Shown here one piece after another: positions 1 through 13,331 of a stretch of DNA of 64,000 nucleotides. Both the position numbers and the translations under genes were made by a program. Below the pieces are notes generated by a model. It saw nothing but the letters and a program-made list of their open reading frames with translations. It was not told where the DNA came from and ran no database searches. Source of the DNA: Gaeumannomyces sp. JS-464. Taxonomy: Eukaryota > Ascomycota > Sordariomycetes > Magnaporthales > Magnaporthaceae. How positions within the stretch are numbered: the stretch's first letter is position 1; each line of letters opens with the position of its first letter. The stretch lies in contig NGZR01000005.1 in NCBI GenBank assembly GCA_002197995.1, positions 4,650,001-4,714,000 on the forward strand, given 5' to 3'.

Positions 1-1495
1 TTTTTAGCTTATAATTTAAAACTTTTTCGATTTCGTATTTTTATTTTAAATCGATTTTTATTAACTTGTCGCGTTTAAAGCCCGGTAGCGCTAATTCGAG
101 TAAAAAAACGTGAAAAACCAGGTAGGATTTTATAATTAGGGCAATCGGAATTTGTAATTTACGTTCGAAACTTTTTTTAATATTTTAAACGGTCCTAATT
201 TTTATGGTTTAGCTTATCGCTCGGTCGGTTTGTTTTAATATTTCGTCGAAAAAGATAAACGCTATCCTTTTTTTTAAAAGTCGGTTTTTCGATCTTTTTT
301 TTATTTATTTAAATAGCTATACGGTGTTATAGCTTTTTTAGCTTTATTTAAAAGTGTTTATACAGTTTGGTAAATTCCGTTATTTGTATTTTTGCTATTA
401 AAGCATGTCTTTTTGCCTTAGGTTTTTTATACGCTATAAGCGTAAACTTATAATTCGCATAAAACGGTGTAATTTTTATGCTTTTATAAATTAAGCTATT
501 ATAAGCGAATTAAACTATAAGAAATAGTTATATTTAATCGTTTTATTTGTAATTAACGTAATAACGTAAATATTACTTTATAATTTGGATCGTCCGCTTC
601 GTTTATCCATTTATTTAAAAGTAGTAAGTTATAAATAAAAAGTGCTTCGCTTTTAGCTTATTTATAAGCTTTTTCCAAAATTTACTAATAAATAGTTTAT
701 TTTTATTTATAATTAAACGGTTCGGCGTACCGTATTCCGCTATTACGTGTTTAATAAAAACGTACGCTAGCTTTATAACGTTGTTTTTTTTTTATATGGT
801 AAAAATAAGGCGTATTTCGTAAGCCTAGTTATTATTACTAATATATTATCGTATTTTACTCCGGTTATCGGTTTTTTAAATTAGGAAAGTTTAATAACGA
901 AGTTTATAGTAATTTCTTATTATACCTCGTTTAACGCCGGCAAAAGTTGCAAAAGCTTATAAGGCTTATGCCTGCTGGCTTTATTTTTAACGCAGCTTTC
1001 GCAATTTTTATTACATTTTATATTTCGGCTTAAGTTTTACAAACCCGTAATATTATTATAACCGTTTTTACGTTTTTTTTACGTTTTAGTAGCCGTATGC
1101 CAGCTGGTTATAAATTTGTTAAATTTTTTTTAAGGTTTAAACTTTTCCTTACCGGACCGTTTTAACGAGTATTTTTTATGCCGGGATTAAAATCCGTTTG
1201 GTTTTTCCGCTAAAATTATTCGTGTTTTTTTTAAATATTGGAACCTAATAGTTCGGTTGTCGGTTTAAAGCGTTTACCCGGCCGTTTTTCGACTTTTTTC
1301 GGTATTCGATCCGAATGTCGTAATTTTGCAAAAATTCATTTTAATAAATTTATCGTTTGTTTAAATTTTTGCTAATAATAAAGTGTGTTAAGTTTTTATA
1401 ATCCGTATATATTATAATTTAGTGTTTCGTTTTATAAAAATATGGCCGTTATTTTTTAAATGCTCGAATAATTGCTAAAAGTTTTTTATCGTAAA
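1..1495 (-). pseudogene. Gypsy-2 copy A, pol left segment (integrase, start of RNase H)
   Basis: Minus-strand Ty3/Gypsy polyprotein, read from high to low coordinates. Visible integrase remnants include VIITRLTKYALF near 800-860 (family pattern VIVDRLTKYA, first catalytic Asp lost) and HVIAEYGTPNRLI near 710-760, just before the second catalytic Asp. A degraded zinc-binding region lies near 930-1140. The sequence runs off the left window edge, so the chromodomain and 3' LTR are not seen. At 1495 it is interrupted by Gypsy-1 and resumes at 9513. Stops are dense and mostly fit RIP of CAA, CAG or TGG. Certain as a Gypsy relic by homology with copies B, C and G in this window. Confidence 0.88.
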
Positions 1496-1673
1496 TATTA
1501 CGGAGCGATCCCCAGCTACACCCAGCCACTACCTAATGTTACGGAGCGATCCCCAGCTACCACCTAGCTTTATATATACGGCTTTCCGCCATTAAATAAA
1601 TGGGAGTTCTTTCCTTTCCCTTTTCGCGCAATAACAAGCTTTTTTCCTAGCATTTAAATGTTGCATAGTAACA
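1496..1673 (+). repeat. Gypsy-1 5' LTR
   Basis: Begins TATTACGG (TGTTACGG before a TG to TA change) and ends GTAACA. It matches 9328-9507 along its whole length. It contains two copies of a 20-nt motif beginning ACGGAGCGATCC, at about 1500 and 1541. Flanked on the left by GTAAA. Confidence 0.93.
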
Positions 1674-1749
1674 ATTTGTTACGCCATTTTCCAAAAACCG
1701 GTCGAAGCCGACCGCTTTTTGCTAAAACCAAAACGTAATATACCACGGA

Positions 1750-3260
1750 ACCATAAACAAAACCACGAAGCATTATTAAAAAACCGACGGCGAATCGATA
1801 ACCACCTATTAAAACTTTTTAAAACGACTAAAAGCTACTTATATAACAAATAAAGCCTCGGGTAACGAAGCCGCATTACAAAGCGAACGGAGCTTTAGCG
1901 AATTTTTCGCTAAGTTTTTTACTTTAATAACCTTAATTTGAAAGGTAAAAAAAGCGAGCATAATAGCTTTTGTTAGCGTTATTAACGGTTTTAAATAAGC
2001 GATGGACCAAATAAACGCCATTTTGTTAAAATTAAATAGCGGCGTAAATAATTTGCTTACCATTAATGCCGTTACTAAAAATAGCTTAAACCAAATGTCG
2101 GTAGCGCATTAAACCGCATTAGCCGATATTAAACGAAAAATGGCTAAAAGCGCCAAACTAAAGGAAAATAGGCGGAAAGCGAACGCGTTAAAAAAAGCGG
2201 TAATAGCCCGGCTTTAAAAAGCGCGGGATAAAATTATAATCCTCGAAGTACAATAAAACCAAAGGCGGGGATTTGGCCACCGAAGGTCGACCCGTTACGA
2301 GGACCTTTTTAGCTTAAAAACGCATATATTAGCCATTAGCAAAGCATTTACATTTATACCTAACGTTAATTTCCTACCGACCAGCGCCTTTTGTTAACCA
2401 CCGGGGAAACGGCAGCTTTTCGACCTAAAGCCTATAACCTTTTAACGTTCGCAAAAAAGCAGCTTTTATCCGAAGCACGATAAAAGGCTTACGAGTTTTG
2501 GAAAGCCCAATTGCAAACCAAGTTCGCGCTAAACGGACTAGCGTTTTTAAAAGACGAAAAAAAAGTGTTATACGCCGGGCAATTCCTCGCAGGATAAACG
2601 TACAGCCTAGTTAAAAGCAGGATGCCTACCGACGATAACCCGTCGCCCAAACAAATCCACACTATCGCCGATTTGTTTCGTACTTTTAACCCGGTATATA
2701 TTACGGCCGACGCGGTATAAACGGCTTAATAGCATTTCGCTAGCTTTAAATAAGGAAAAAGCTTTTTCGGAAATTTTATTAACGAATTTCACCGTTTCGC
2801 CGATTTATACGACATAATTAATGCATAACTAGTAAAAGCTTTAAAAAAAAAGTTAATAGCGAATTTAACGGGCTGCTCCGTTTTATTTTCCTATTATTAT
2901 AACCAGCTTTTAACGCATTTAATAAATGGGTGGCACTGTTTCGCGATTTGTTTAATAATATCGCCGATTATGCCTATCGTTAGCGAAATTACAATTAAAC
3001 GCTTTAAAACCGCCCGGGTTCGCAGTAGGATACGGCGTATAACGGCGACCTTATAAACTTTAATAAAGTTAATACCGGAAACCGCCCTCCTATTACGCTA
3101 GCAAAAAGGAACCGGCGCATAGCTTAAAACTTTTATTTTTATTGCGGAAAAAAAGGACATATATCCCGCGCATGCTTTGCGAAAACCAGCGGAACATCGG
3201 CGAAAAAAAAGTAAGCTTTGCGTTAAAACGCATGCGAAGCATTCGGAAACAGCCATTTTA
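1750..3260 (+). pseudogene. Gypsy-1 gag
   Basis: Region between the 5' LTR and pol. Its clearest signal is a CCHC zinc knuckle at about 3133-3177, reading YFYCGKKGHISRACF. The first Cys is now Tyr, as expected from TGT to TAT. The spacing Cx2Cx4Hx4C is that of retroelement nucleocapsids. Upstream sequence is a stop-riddled, moderately basic open region consistent with a Gag core, but no single frame survives. The start codon cannot be fixed. Confidence 0.75.
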
Positions 3261-6200
3261 AACAAATAAAAGGAGTTTTTTTTTAATTTTATAAGCTTTA
3301 ATATAACTTTTTCCTTTTTTATATATTTACGCCCTAATAATATAAAAGCCCTTGCTAATCGCTAATCGATACGGGATATTTATTATAAGCGTTTATCGAT
3401 AACTTTTTCGCGTATAAACACCAGCTTTTACGCTAACCCTTACCGCGATTAAAACCATTCCGTTTCGCAAACGGGAATATTGCAAAGTACATTACCAAAT
3501 ACGTTAAAATACGATATTACTTCGCCGATAAAACGGAAATACTAGTAATGTATTACTGGCTTTTAAGCGGTTTTAATGTTATTTTCGGCTTTTTTTAACT
3601 TAAATACCATAACCCTATTATTAATTAAAAAGCAAACATATTAGCAATAAACGGTAAAACGATAGCGGAAACCTAATACGCTATATTAAAATTAAAAATA
3701 CGGATATTTAGCGCTATTAATTTCCTTATTTTTTGCAAATAATTAAGCGTATAAACCGAACGAACCATATTAGGAAAACTTATTGCCAAAACGACGACTA
3801 AACGTTTAAAAAACACGCGAAACTCCGACGAAATCGCCGACGAAACGCTAACCGCCTTTTTGCGATTCATTTTAACTTTAGATAATATACCCGACGTTGC
3901 TAAACTACCATTACGCTTTTAAACTTTTCGAAATTAAATCGACGAAATATTGCATTTTTAACAAATTTCCGACGAAAATATTAAAAAATATTTAAAAGGA
4001 AAACTACCGGCGATTATGCAAAAAATTTTGGATAAGCTTTTTACCGAGCTAAAAGATATAGCTAAATGTTTCCTGTTAAAAAACGCAAATACCTTACCAT
4101 TTTACCGGCCGTTTAATTATAAAATCGAGCTGTTTGCCGGCTAAACGCTATTATATAGCCATTATAAAACTATATTACTAGGGGAATTACGCGTAATTCG
4201 CAAATATTTGGATAAGCATTTAGATAAAGGTTTTATTCGCCCGAGTTAATCCTTCGCCGCGGCGCCGGTGCTTTTCGCGCGAAAACCCGGTGGAAAAGTA
4301 CGGGTTTATATTAATTATAAAAAATTAAATAATATTACCGTAAAAAACCGGTACTTTATTCCGCTTATTAAAGAAATTTTTAACGCGTTGTTTAAAACGA
4401 AATGGTTTTTTAAGCTGGACATTACTGCGGCATTTAACCGTTTGCGGATCGCTTTGGGAGATAAATGAAAAACAGCGTTTATTATTAAATTCAGCCTTTT
4501 CGAATGCTTTATCGCTAATTTCGGTATAATAAAAGCCTTAAACTTATTTTAATATTACATTAACCATACGTTAGGCGATATTTTGGATAAATTCGCCACC
4601 GTTTATTTAAATAACGTACTTATTTATAGCTAAACGCGGGCGGAATACCGGCGATATATTAGGGATATAATATAAAAATTCGCGGACGCCGGCTTTTACT
4701 ATCGACATTAGGAAATGCAAGTTCGGCGTACAAAAAACAAAATACCTCGGCTTGGTTATTATAATAACGGGGATACGCATAAACGAAAAATAAAATACGG
4801 GCGATTAAAAAATGGTAGGGAATTACATTCGCTAAAAACCTTTAACGTTTCGTTAAGTTCGCTAACTTTTACTAACGATTTATTAAAAGCTTTTTAATTA
4901 TCGCGCAATTTTTAACAGCATTAATAAGCGAAAAAAGTTAACCGGGTTTATTTACAATTAAAGTTTTAACGGCATTTCGATAGTTAAAAAACTTTTTTTT
5001 AATTACAATTACTTTAGCTTTTTATAACCCCAGTAAACGAACTATCGTGGAAATAAACGCTTTTAATTGGGCGTTTAATAAAGTCCTATCCCAAAAAAAC
5101 GATAACGAAGCTTAACGCCGGTCGCTTTTTTTTCGTTTAAATATTCGCTAGCGGAATGTAATTACGAAATTTATAATAAAAAACTTCTAATTATAATTAA
5201 AACCTTTAAAAAATGGCGCCCCGAGCTTTAAAACGCCGAATAACCAATGGAAGTTTAGTTAAACTATAAAAACCTTTAATATTTCGCAATTATTAAACTT
5301 TTAAACCAGCGATAAATCCGGTGGTTAAAATTCCTTAGCGATTTTAAGTTCCAATATATTTACAAACCAGGAAAATTAATAGTTATACCAAATGCACTTT
5401 CCCGATTACCGGGCGTCCGATTAACGGATATACGCGATATAACAAACGATAGGATCGTTTTACGCTAAAAAACGTTACTTTTAAAAAGTGTTTGGCAATT
5501 AAAACACTAGTAAAACGACGGTATACCGATATTTTTACAATATATAGCATTTTATTAGTTAAATATATTAAAACCTATTAATACGCTAATCGATAATGCT
5601 TACGGGAAATGCAAAGTAATTTAAACGATATTAAAAACATTACGAAGCTTAACAGTTAAATAATTTTCGCATTTCGTCCGGAAATATAAAATTGCTAAAG
5701 CCGATTGCTTAGCAATCCGCGGGCGTATTTATATCGGGAACCGATTGTAAATTCCGTTTAACAACGTTTTAAAATTGCAAATCCTATATCGAACATATAG
5801 CTTACCGCTAAAAAAGCATCCCGGTAAAACGAAAACATACGATTTTATATAAAAAACTTACACGTAATTAGGTTTATAGCGAAACGTTAGCAGTTTTATT
5901 CGAAGCTATTATTTATATAAAATGGTAAAAAAAAAAAAGGTTTATTAAACGGATTATTAAAACCGCTGCTAATACTATTTCGGCCGTAAACGGATATTTC
6001 GATGGATTTTATTAAGCTATTGCCGAAATGCAAGCGGAACGAAATCGAATATAAAAACGTTTTAATAATAGTAAACCGTTTAACGAAAATAAAACATTAC
6101 ATCCTAATTGGTATAACGAATACGAGCTGCTTTACCGACGCTTTCGTTACGTTAATATATCGCTATTACGGTATACCAAATACCATCGTTTTAATAAAAG

Positions 6201-7140
6201 CATGCAATTCGTTTCGGCATTTTGGAAAAAACTATCGCGACGTTTCGGCGTTACTTTTCGCATATTATTATCGTATTACCCGGAATCCGACGAACAAACC
6301 GAAATAGTTAACGCGTATATAAAATAATATTTTCGAACATTTTATTTATTTTACCAAAACGATTAAATCGATTAGCTGCTTTAGGAAAATTCGCTAGTAA
6401 TAACCAAATGTTAAAAACCATATACGTTATATTATTTTTCGCTAATTACGAATGGCATCCATATATAAGTATAAAACCAAAATCGAAGTAAAACGAAAGC
6501 GAAATACTAGCGATTTAACGTAAAATCCATAACGTTATTACCGTCGTAAACCGTATTAAAATTTTTTTTAAATTTGTTAAAATATTAGCAAAGGCATTTA
6601 AAAAACGCTATAAGGAAATAGCGAACCGCTATCGTTAAAACGCAAAAACATTTAAAATAAGCGATTTGGTTTAAGTAAATACGAAGTATATAACGATATC
6701 CCGTTTTACGCCGAAATTTAACGATAAATAAATGGGACCGTTTTACGTAATTAAAGTGTATTTACGCGCTTTTACTATCGATTTGCCGGCGAAATACAAA
6801 ATTTTCCCTATTTTTTACATATCGCTAATAGTAAAGGAAAAACCGGGCTTGCTAAAACAGGAATAAATAAACCGGCAATACGCGGGGCGGCGCGGATAGC
6901 GTATACTAACGGAATATTTAAACTAAAGCGACGAAAACCTAACGAGGGAATAGCATTTTAACGCGATTTTAAAGTTTAAAAAAATACCCGAAATATTAAA
7001 GTATAAAGTAAAATGGGTTGCGCCGTATAAGCTTACGTGGGAGTTAGCACGGTTTTTGGAAAAGGCGGACGAAAAAATACAAAACTTTTATAAACGCCAC
7101 CCGGGCAAGCCAAGCTTTCGATATAATGGCGACCTTTCGT
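3261..7140 (+). pseudogene. Gypsy-1 pol (PR, RT, RNase H, IN, chromodomain)
   Basis: Reverse transcriptase is plain at 4268-4468 (LFARKPGGKVRVYINYKKLN, then WFFKLDITAAFNRLRIA). The active-site box near 4597-4632 reads TVYLNNVLIYS. RNase H near 5040-5260 reads VEINAFNWAFNKVLSQ (family ETDASDWA.GGVLSQ). The integrase zinc finger lies near 5810-5880 and the core at 6002-6307 (MDFIKLLPKCK, VNRLTKIKHY, YYGIPNTIV, DEQTE). A chromodomain lies at 6987-7112 (LKYKVKWVAPYKLTWE through FYKRHPGKP), which places the element among chromoviruses. Several catalytic Asp residues are now Asn, and the frame is broken many times. Confidence 0.92.
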
Positions 7141-9327
7141 AGTAAAAGCAGTATAAGCTTAGCGAACAGCCGGTTTTGCGTAACGCGTTAAACAGGAAGT
7201 GCTATTTTAAAAACCACGCGGAAAACTAAAGCGATAATAATAGCGGGGCGAATAATAATTACGAAAATAACGCGATTTAATATTTAATTTTAATTATATA
7301 ACCGTATAAAAGGGCTTAAACAGCAAAAGGCCGGCGGAATAAAAACGATATTAAAACGCAAAACCATTATTACGATATAATAACGCTAGGATTATTTTAC
7401 GCTTTAACCCGTATTAACGATATTGCTATTATTATTTAAATTACCAATTTAAAAACCGATATCGTTATTACCGTTTAAAAGCGGCGAACTATTATTGCTA
7501 CCACTTTTAGCATTACTATCGCTACCGCTATTACTATTATTATCGGAAAAACCGCTAAACGACGTTTAATCGCTAACGTTGCTTTTAAATCCGATATGGA
7601 AACGTTAAACTCCGTTTCGGCTTAACGAAAAGATTATAAACCACGCTTTTATTTTAAAGCTTTTAACGATATATAAGCGGGAAGCTAGTAATTAAACCCC
7701 GGACTTTTTCGTTGTAATATTTAATAATATAGTCGCAATAGTTATTTATAACTTGGTAAAAAAGCCGCGCCGAACGCCGCGATAACGAACGACCGCTCGC
7801 GCGCAAGTAAAAAAACAACGCACGTTTTTCTTTTGCTAATTAACAAAGCGGCCGATAATGCAATTAACGAACTAACAGCGCGCAAAGCCCCAAATGCGAT
7901 TCCCGTCGTCGGTGTTATAAATGCGAAGCTGCATAAACACGACGTTAACTCGCGGTTAATCCAACGGGTAACGTCGCGTTCATAATAATAACGCGTTTAT
8001 TTAGCGTAAAAACATTTACTTTTAACAAAGCTTTTAGCGATTTCCCAGCGTAATAAAAGAGTTTGCCAGTTTTTAAGCTTTGGTACGCGCGGCCGCTAGC
8101 TTACGCTCGATGCGTTTTTACTGTAAACGGATAAACGGTTAGCAATAATAATTAAATAGTAAATAACCGGCGTTATACTTATATTGCGACTTTTTTTCGA
8201 GCTTTTAGCGCCGCGCTGTTTATCACTTTGCGTATTCGCGCGAATAAAGCCATTAAAAGCTTATATATATCGATATAAAAACGGTTTGGATAAATTGCAA
8301 CTCGAATAGCGGGTAATCGGCCGGGTCGACCTATTGCGGAGCGTTATTATCCACGTGCTTATTAGCTTCCCATTAGTTAACTTTACGTTATAAAAAAAGG
8401 CATAACGAAAAAAACGATTCGCTAAAAGCTTAAAAAGCAATAAGGTTATTAAATCGCTACGTAAAAACGCCGACGGTTAAGCAGCGATTAGTTAGCAAAC
8501 GATAAGCGAAAATAAAGCGGAAAAATATTTACGCTATTATAAAGCTTATTGCGATGTTGCATTAATCGTACAAATCCGATTGCTAATTAAAACGACGATT
8601 ATTACCGAAATGGCACGAAAACTAAATGGTAACAAATATTTGGTTAAATAACGGCGGGGCGCGAGCGATAATTAAAAGCTTTATACGCTAAAACGCGGTG
8701 CGCAAGCAATAAATGCAAATGCGGACGGTAAAAGCCGTAGCGCGACCGACGATATCGCCGGGATAAAAATAAATAAGCGCTATTACGACGACGGCGGAAA
8801 ACCGGCGAAACGCGAAATTTCGAAATAAAAAGGCGGGAGATATTATAAAACAAATAAAAAAAAAGGATGAAAAACGGCGGGAATAAAGCGGGGCGATAAC
8901 GCGACGATGTTTTTTAAATATAAAAAGTTATAATATTGTAAGGTATCGCGGTACGTTGCTAAAAAACGGCGAAAAAAAAAGGAAAAGCTAAAAAAAAGCA
9001 AATGGAATACGAGCGAAGCGACGCGTTGGCGCCGGACAAAAAAACAAAAAACCGGCGAGGTAATTACGCCGCGCGCGCGGCGCCGCAATAAAAAAGGAAG
9101 GAGCAACCTAATAGGTGGTAAAACGAAGGTGAAAAAGGGGTAACAAAACGGGCATAACGCGCACGAGCATACCGCGCCCCGACGACGCGGGGCATATACG
9201 AAAGCACGGGACCATTAGCAAAACTACGGCAGCTTAACAACGATTTAACAATTACCCGCTAGTAAAATAACACGGATATTAACCTTAGTTTACAGTTAAG
9301 GACAATTGCGGGTTTAGGCAGGGATAT
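7141..9327 (+). other. Gypsy-1 unassigned 3' segment between pol and 3' LTR
   Basis: About 2.2 kb after the chromodomain stop, unusually long for a chromovirus 3' UTR. Plus-strand frames near 8500-8640 give a fairly continuous helix-rich, basic stretch (AEKYLRYYKAYCDVALIVQ). At 8950-9110 there is a Lys/Arg-rich stretch and GC-rich blocks. Minus-strand frames of 70-87 codons at 8644-9106 are also open but look like the reverse of the basic region. I do not recognise a protein family. It could be an extra ORF, a captured sequence or a long UTR. A purine-rich stretch next to the LTR (about 9309-9327) may be the polypurine tract. Confidence 0.5.
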
Positions 9328-9507
9328 TGTTACGGAGCGATCCCTAGCCACCATTTGGCTATTACCTAATATTACGGAGCGATCCTTAGCTACTACCTAG
9401 TTTATATATATACGGCCTTCCGCTATTAGATAAATGGAAGTTTTTTCCTTTCCCTCCTCGCGCAATAACAAGCTTTTTTCTTAGCACTTAGGTGTTGCAT
9501 TGTAGTA
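9328..9507 (+). repeat. Gypsy-1 3' LTR
   Basis: Starts TGTTACGG and ends GTAGTA, followed by the target duplication GTAAA (9508-9512). It carries the same internal duplicated ACGGAGCGATCC-type motif as the 5' LTR. The two LTRs differ mainly by C/T and G/A changes. Confidence 0.93.
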
Positions 9508-9512
9508 GTAAA

Positions 9513-12330
9513 TTTGGTAATTTAATTTAGGTTTATTTAACTTTTGCGAAAAAAAACGCGCAAAAATGCAACCGTTTTTAATCGTTTTTTTATCCGAGTT
9601 AACCGCCGATCGCGTAATCCGACGCGTTAGTTTTAATTTCGAAAGGTTTTTTTAAATTTAAAAATATTAATATTGGTTTTTTTAACACGACGTTTTGTAA
9701 TTATTCGAAAGTTTTTTTTTTTATTTTTCTTAATAAAACTGGTAATTGTTTTTAGTAAAATTCGTAAATAGTATAGCGATTTTATTATAATTACGGATAA
9801 ACCGTTTATAAAAGTTTAAAAATTTAAAAACCTTCGTATTTTCGTAACGTTTTTAAATATAAGCTATTTTTTAATTTTTTCGACTTTTTTAAAGTTTATA
9901 CGAATTTATCCAAATATAATTACAAATTTTAGGAAAGCGACTTTTTGCGAATACTATTCGCACTTTTCTAATTTAATAAAAAGCTTTGCGTTAAATAGCT
10001 TTTAAAGCATTTTATATACGTGTTATTTATATTTTTCCATCGTTTTCGAAAAAATTAAAATATTGTTTAAATACGCGAAAACGAAAACGTTAAAATATTC
10101 GCGTAATACATAATTAATTATTTTTTAAAACGTAACCGGTGCATTGGTAAACCGAAAAGTTATTACTAAAAATTTGTAATAATTAAGCTTTGTTTTAAAA
10201 GCCATAAGTTACGTTTAGCTTTTTTTAATTCGTATTAAATTATAAGCTTTTCGTAGGTTTAAAACCGTAAAATACTAGGCTTTGCCGAGCTTATTTCGTA
10301 ATTCGTCGATAAAAAGCAAAAAATACCAATTTTTAATAATAGCTTCGTTTAACGGTCGATAATTAATGCATATTCGCTCCGTTTTATTTTTTTTCTTTTT
10401 TTATAAAATCCTATATCCTATTAAAAATCGAAAAGTTTAATATGTCCTTTTCGTAAGTTTTTTTTTAATTGTTTTTTAATACCTTTTATTGTTAAAAGTT
10501 AAATTAGTATAATTTTTAGTATTTAAATTACGTTTTTAATTTAAATTTAATTTCCAAATCGAACGGTTTATATTCGGGAAGCACCGTTTTTACGTTTTTC
10601 GAAATAACTTTTCGTATTTATAATATTTTTTTTAAAATATTCGCAAACCATTTTTTAATATTAGTTTGGTCGTTTTAATCGCTTTCCACTTTAAATAATC
10701 GTATATTCGTTAATGCTAAATGCAAAGTAAATTGCTAAGTTTTATTACCGTTATAACTTTTTTTCGTTACTTTTTATGCTAACGGTTTAAAGTTCGTAAT
10801 TGGTAAATCGTTTTAATTATTTATAGTTTTTCCTATTAAATTTAATCGGTGGTTTAATTATCCGTAGGTTATTTTTCTTAAATTAAAGGATTTCGAAATT
10901 ACATTTCCTTTTTTTATATTTAGCTTATTTAATATAATAGTAACGTTGTTTTTATTCCGGGTGCGTAATATTATTAGCTGCGTTTTTCGATTAATTCATT
11001 TTTTATTAAGCGATAGGTATTTTTTCGACCGTTTTTAATTAATACGGTTGGTATTTCGTTTTATAAAAATTTTATACCGTTTAACCGCTTATAGCGATAT
11101 TTAATCGCTTTATGCTTTATAATCGATTATTATTTTAACTTTTTTTTAATATTTTATTTAAAATGTTAATAAATCGTATAGTTAATTCGATTTTGCTATT
11201 GCAAAGGTTTTTATTAGTTTTTTTTTCTTTTTTCCCATTTTGTGCTTTTTATTCGGGTGGTTTATTTAGTTTTTAATAAAAAGAACGGGTATCGCACGTT
11301 TTTTTTTTATCCGGGTTAAACGGTACGTACGCTCGCGTAATTCTTTAATGCTAGGCTTCCGCTTTTTATATTATATGCTTTTTGCATTTCGCAATTTCGC
11401 ATTTTTTTTAATCGAGCGTTTTAATAACGTATAGCATCGAATGCCGTTCGTTAAGCTTAAAAACTGCGGTAAACCTGCCGATTTAAGCTGGTTTTTACCG
11501 TGGTAATTAAAATGCCAAACGGGGCTTAATTTTAGCTCGCTTTTTAATTTTCGTGGGAAAAAATCGTATTTAAATTTAAATTGTAAATGGAATTTGCACT
11601 TTTCGTAAATACATTTTGTTTAAAAAAGGTGCAAATGTTTTAGGTATTTTATATTAATGCTAAAGTGGTTTTCGGGATTTAACGCAGCTTATTTCGGTTC
11701 GTTTGCGTTGTTAAACCTATAATTAGCATATTTAACTTTTTGCTGGTTATTAAATTACGATAAAAGTTAGCCGTTATTTTCGTTCGTCGGGGTGGCGTAA
11801 TATAACGGTTTATCGAAATGTTTTAAAATTTTAACGTTTTAAAACACTTTAAAATACCGAAAGGCGTAAAAGCGCGTTAGCTTTTTTAGCTTATTTGATT
11901 TTCGCGGATTATAGGTATATAAGTTTCGCCGTTCGAACTTTTTGCTCGTTTTTAAAACTCGATCGTTCCGAGGTTTTATCCGTTTAGGTTTACCTTAGCG
12001 TTAATATCGGAATTTTTCGACTTTCGAAAAAGGTATGTTTAATTTAAAAGTTCTTTTCGGGATTTTCTTTTCGAATTTGTAAGCCCGGAAGCGACGCGTT
12101 GTTTTTTTTATTATCGTATTTAAGCTTTGTAGTTTTAAATATGCCAATGTTTTTAGGTTTTTAAGAATACCATTTAATAGCTTTTTTATCGGAATGGTAT
12201 ATATTGTATAGCTCGTCGTAATAACCCGTCCAATTAAACGCCGTTTTAAAATATAGTTTTTTTTATATCGGGGTTTTTTACGTTCGCTAAAAGTTAATTA
12301 TTTGGCGGTTATTATTTCGCTAAAAGCAAT
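9513..12330 (-). pseudogene. Gypsy-2 copy A, pol right segment (RNase H, RT, protease region)
   Basis: Continuation of copy A after the Gypsy-1 insertion. RNase H remnants lie at about 9520-9700. The RT active-site region near 10060-10110 reads REYFNVFVFAYLNNILIFS on the minus strand, from a YLDDILIFS box with both Asp now Asn. Upstream pol and a likely protease region follow to about 12330, without a readable frame. It matches copies B, C, D and G. Confidence 0.87.
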
Positions 12331-13282
12331 TGGCTTTAATATGGTTAGCTTAGCCGCATTTAAAACATTTCCCGTTTTTCGGGTTTTGTTTTTGTTTTTT
12401 CTATTGCTTTATTACTAGTAAACGGCTCCCGCATTAAAATTTATAAATTTTAAATGCGTTTTGTAAACCGTAATAAGTTGCTATTTAGCCTTTTTTTAAT
12501 TGGCTTTATTTTATGCCACATTTTTAAAACCATATTTTTTTTTCCTATTATCGTTTATATAGTTTATCGTTAATGCGAATTGCGTTTTAAACGTAATCCG
12601 TGAAAAACTTTAAACGGTTTTGTTTTATAAGGTCGTTTTTTACGTTTTCGCGTAATCCGTTGTAAAAATGCAATATTAACGTAGCGTTGCTTTTAGCTAA
12701 GCTTAATGTTAACCCGTTAAAAATTTACGGCGTATTTAGCTGCGGCTTTTCGCTATTTAAAAGCCAGCAGGTTTTTTTTAGCGATTCGGGTTTCGTTAAT
12801 TATTCCGAACATTTTTCCGACTTTTTTTCCGAAAGTTTTAAAATTAGCGAAAATAATTTTAGTAGCTTTTTAATTACTTTTATATTTTTTAAAATAATCG
12901 TTTTAAATCGGCTAAAACCATTTTTTTATTTTGCCGTCCAGCTTAATAATAGCGTAAACGACTTTTTATTTTTCGCTTACGAATTGCTATTTGTAAAATT
13001 TAAAATAGCTTTTGCATTTGGTAAAAAACGTTTTAAATTTACCGTTTTCCTTTTCGTAAAAATCCGGGGACGGAAACTTTTACGTTTTAACCGCGATAGG
13101 CGTTTTAAAAAATAGCAGTTTCGTAGTAAATTGTTTACCTTAGCTTAGCTTTTAGCGATTTCGTCCGTTATAAGTTTAAAAAGATTAGCCGTATTAGCGG
13201 TTTTGTTAAAGTTGTATTTAATACCGTTAAAAGTAAAAACCGTGGTTTTTTCTTTTTTAAGCTTTTTATTACTGCTCGTTAT
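12331..13282 (-). pseudogene. Gypsy-2 copy A gag
   Basis: A minus-strand CCHC knuckle near 12345-12395 reads GKCFKCG then NHIKA. The gag start is inferred at about 13282, where all copies share an ATG/ATA followed by ACGAGCAGT. The conserved N-terminal motif (TTVFTFNGIKY in copy D) sits just downstream. The 142-codon plus-strand frame at 12687-13115 is only its antisense shadow. Confidence 0.82.
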
Positions 13283-13331
13283 GGTTATACTGTTTTCCTT
13301 TCGATAAAGTACTAAACAAAATCAATTAAAT

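Larger units (their letters stand above)
1496..9507 (+). mobile_element. Gypsy-1: complete nested Ty3/Gypsy chromovirus (RIP-degraded)
   Basis: An 8.0-kb LTR retrotransposon on the plus strand inserted into the RNase H region of Gypsy-2 copy A. It has LTRs of 178 and 180 bp starting TATTACGG/TGTTACGG, and the 5-bp target duplication GTAAA at 1491-1495 and 9508-9512. Removing the element restores the sequence seen uninterrupted in copy B near 16690. Order inside: gag with a CCHC knuckle, then protease region, RT, RNase H, integrase, chromodomain, then an unassigned 2.2-kb tail before the 3' LTR. It is younger than its host element but was RIP-mutated as well. No second copy is seen in this window. 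Confidence 0.93.

Noticed and set aside
8843..9106. 87-codon minus-strand ORF in the Gypsy-1 tail
   Set aside because: Phe/Leu/Arg-rich translation looks like the reverse of a Lys/Arg-rich region. No motif and no second copy to compare.
12687..13115. 142-codon plus-strand ORF
   Set aside because: It is the antisense of Gypsy-2 gag in copy A. The same shadow appears at 23572-23868 in copy B, and minus-strand gag motifs explain it.
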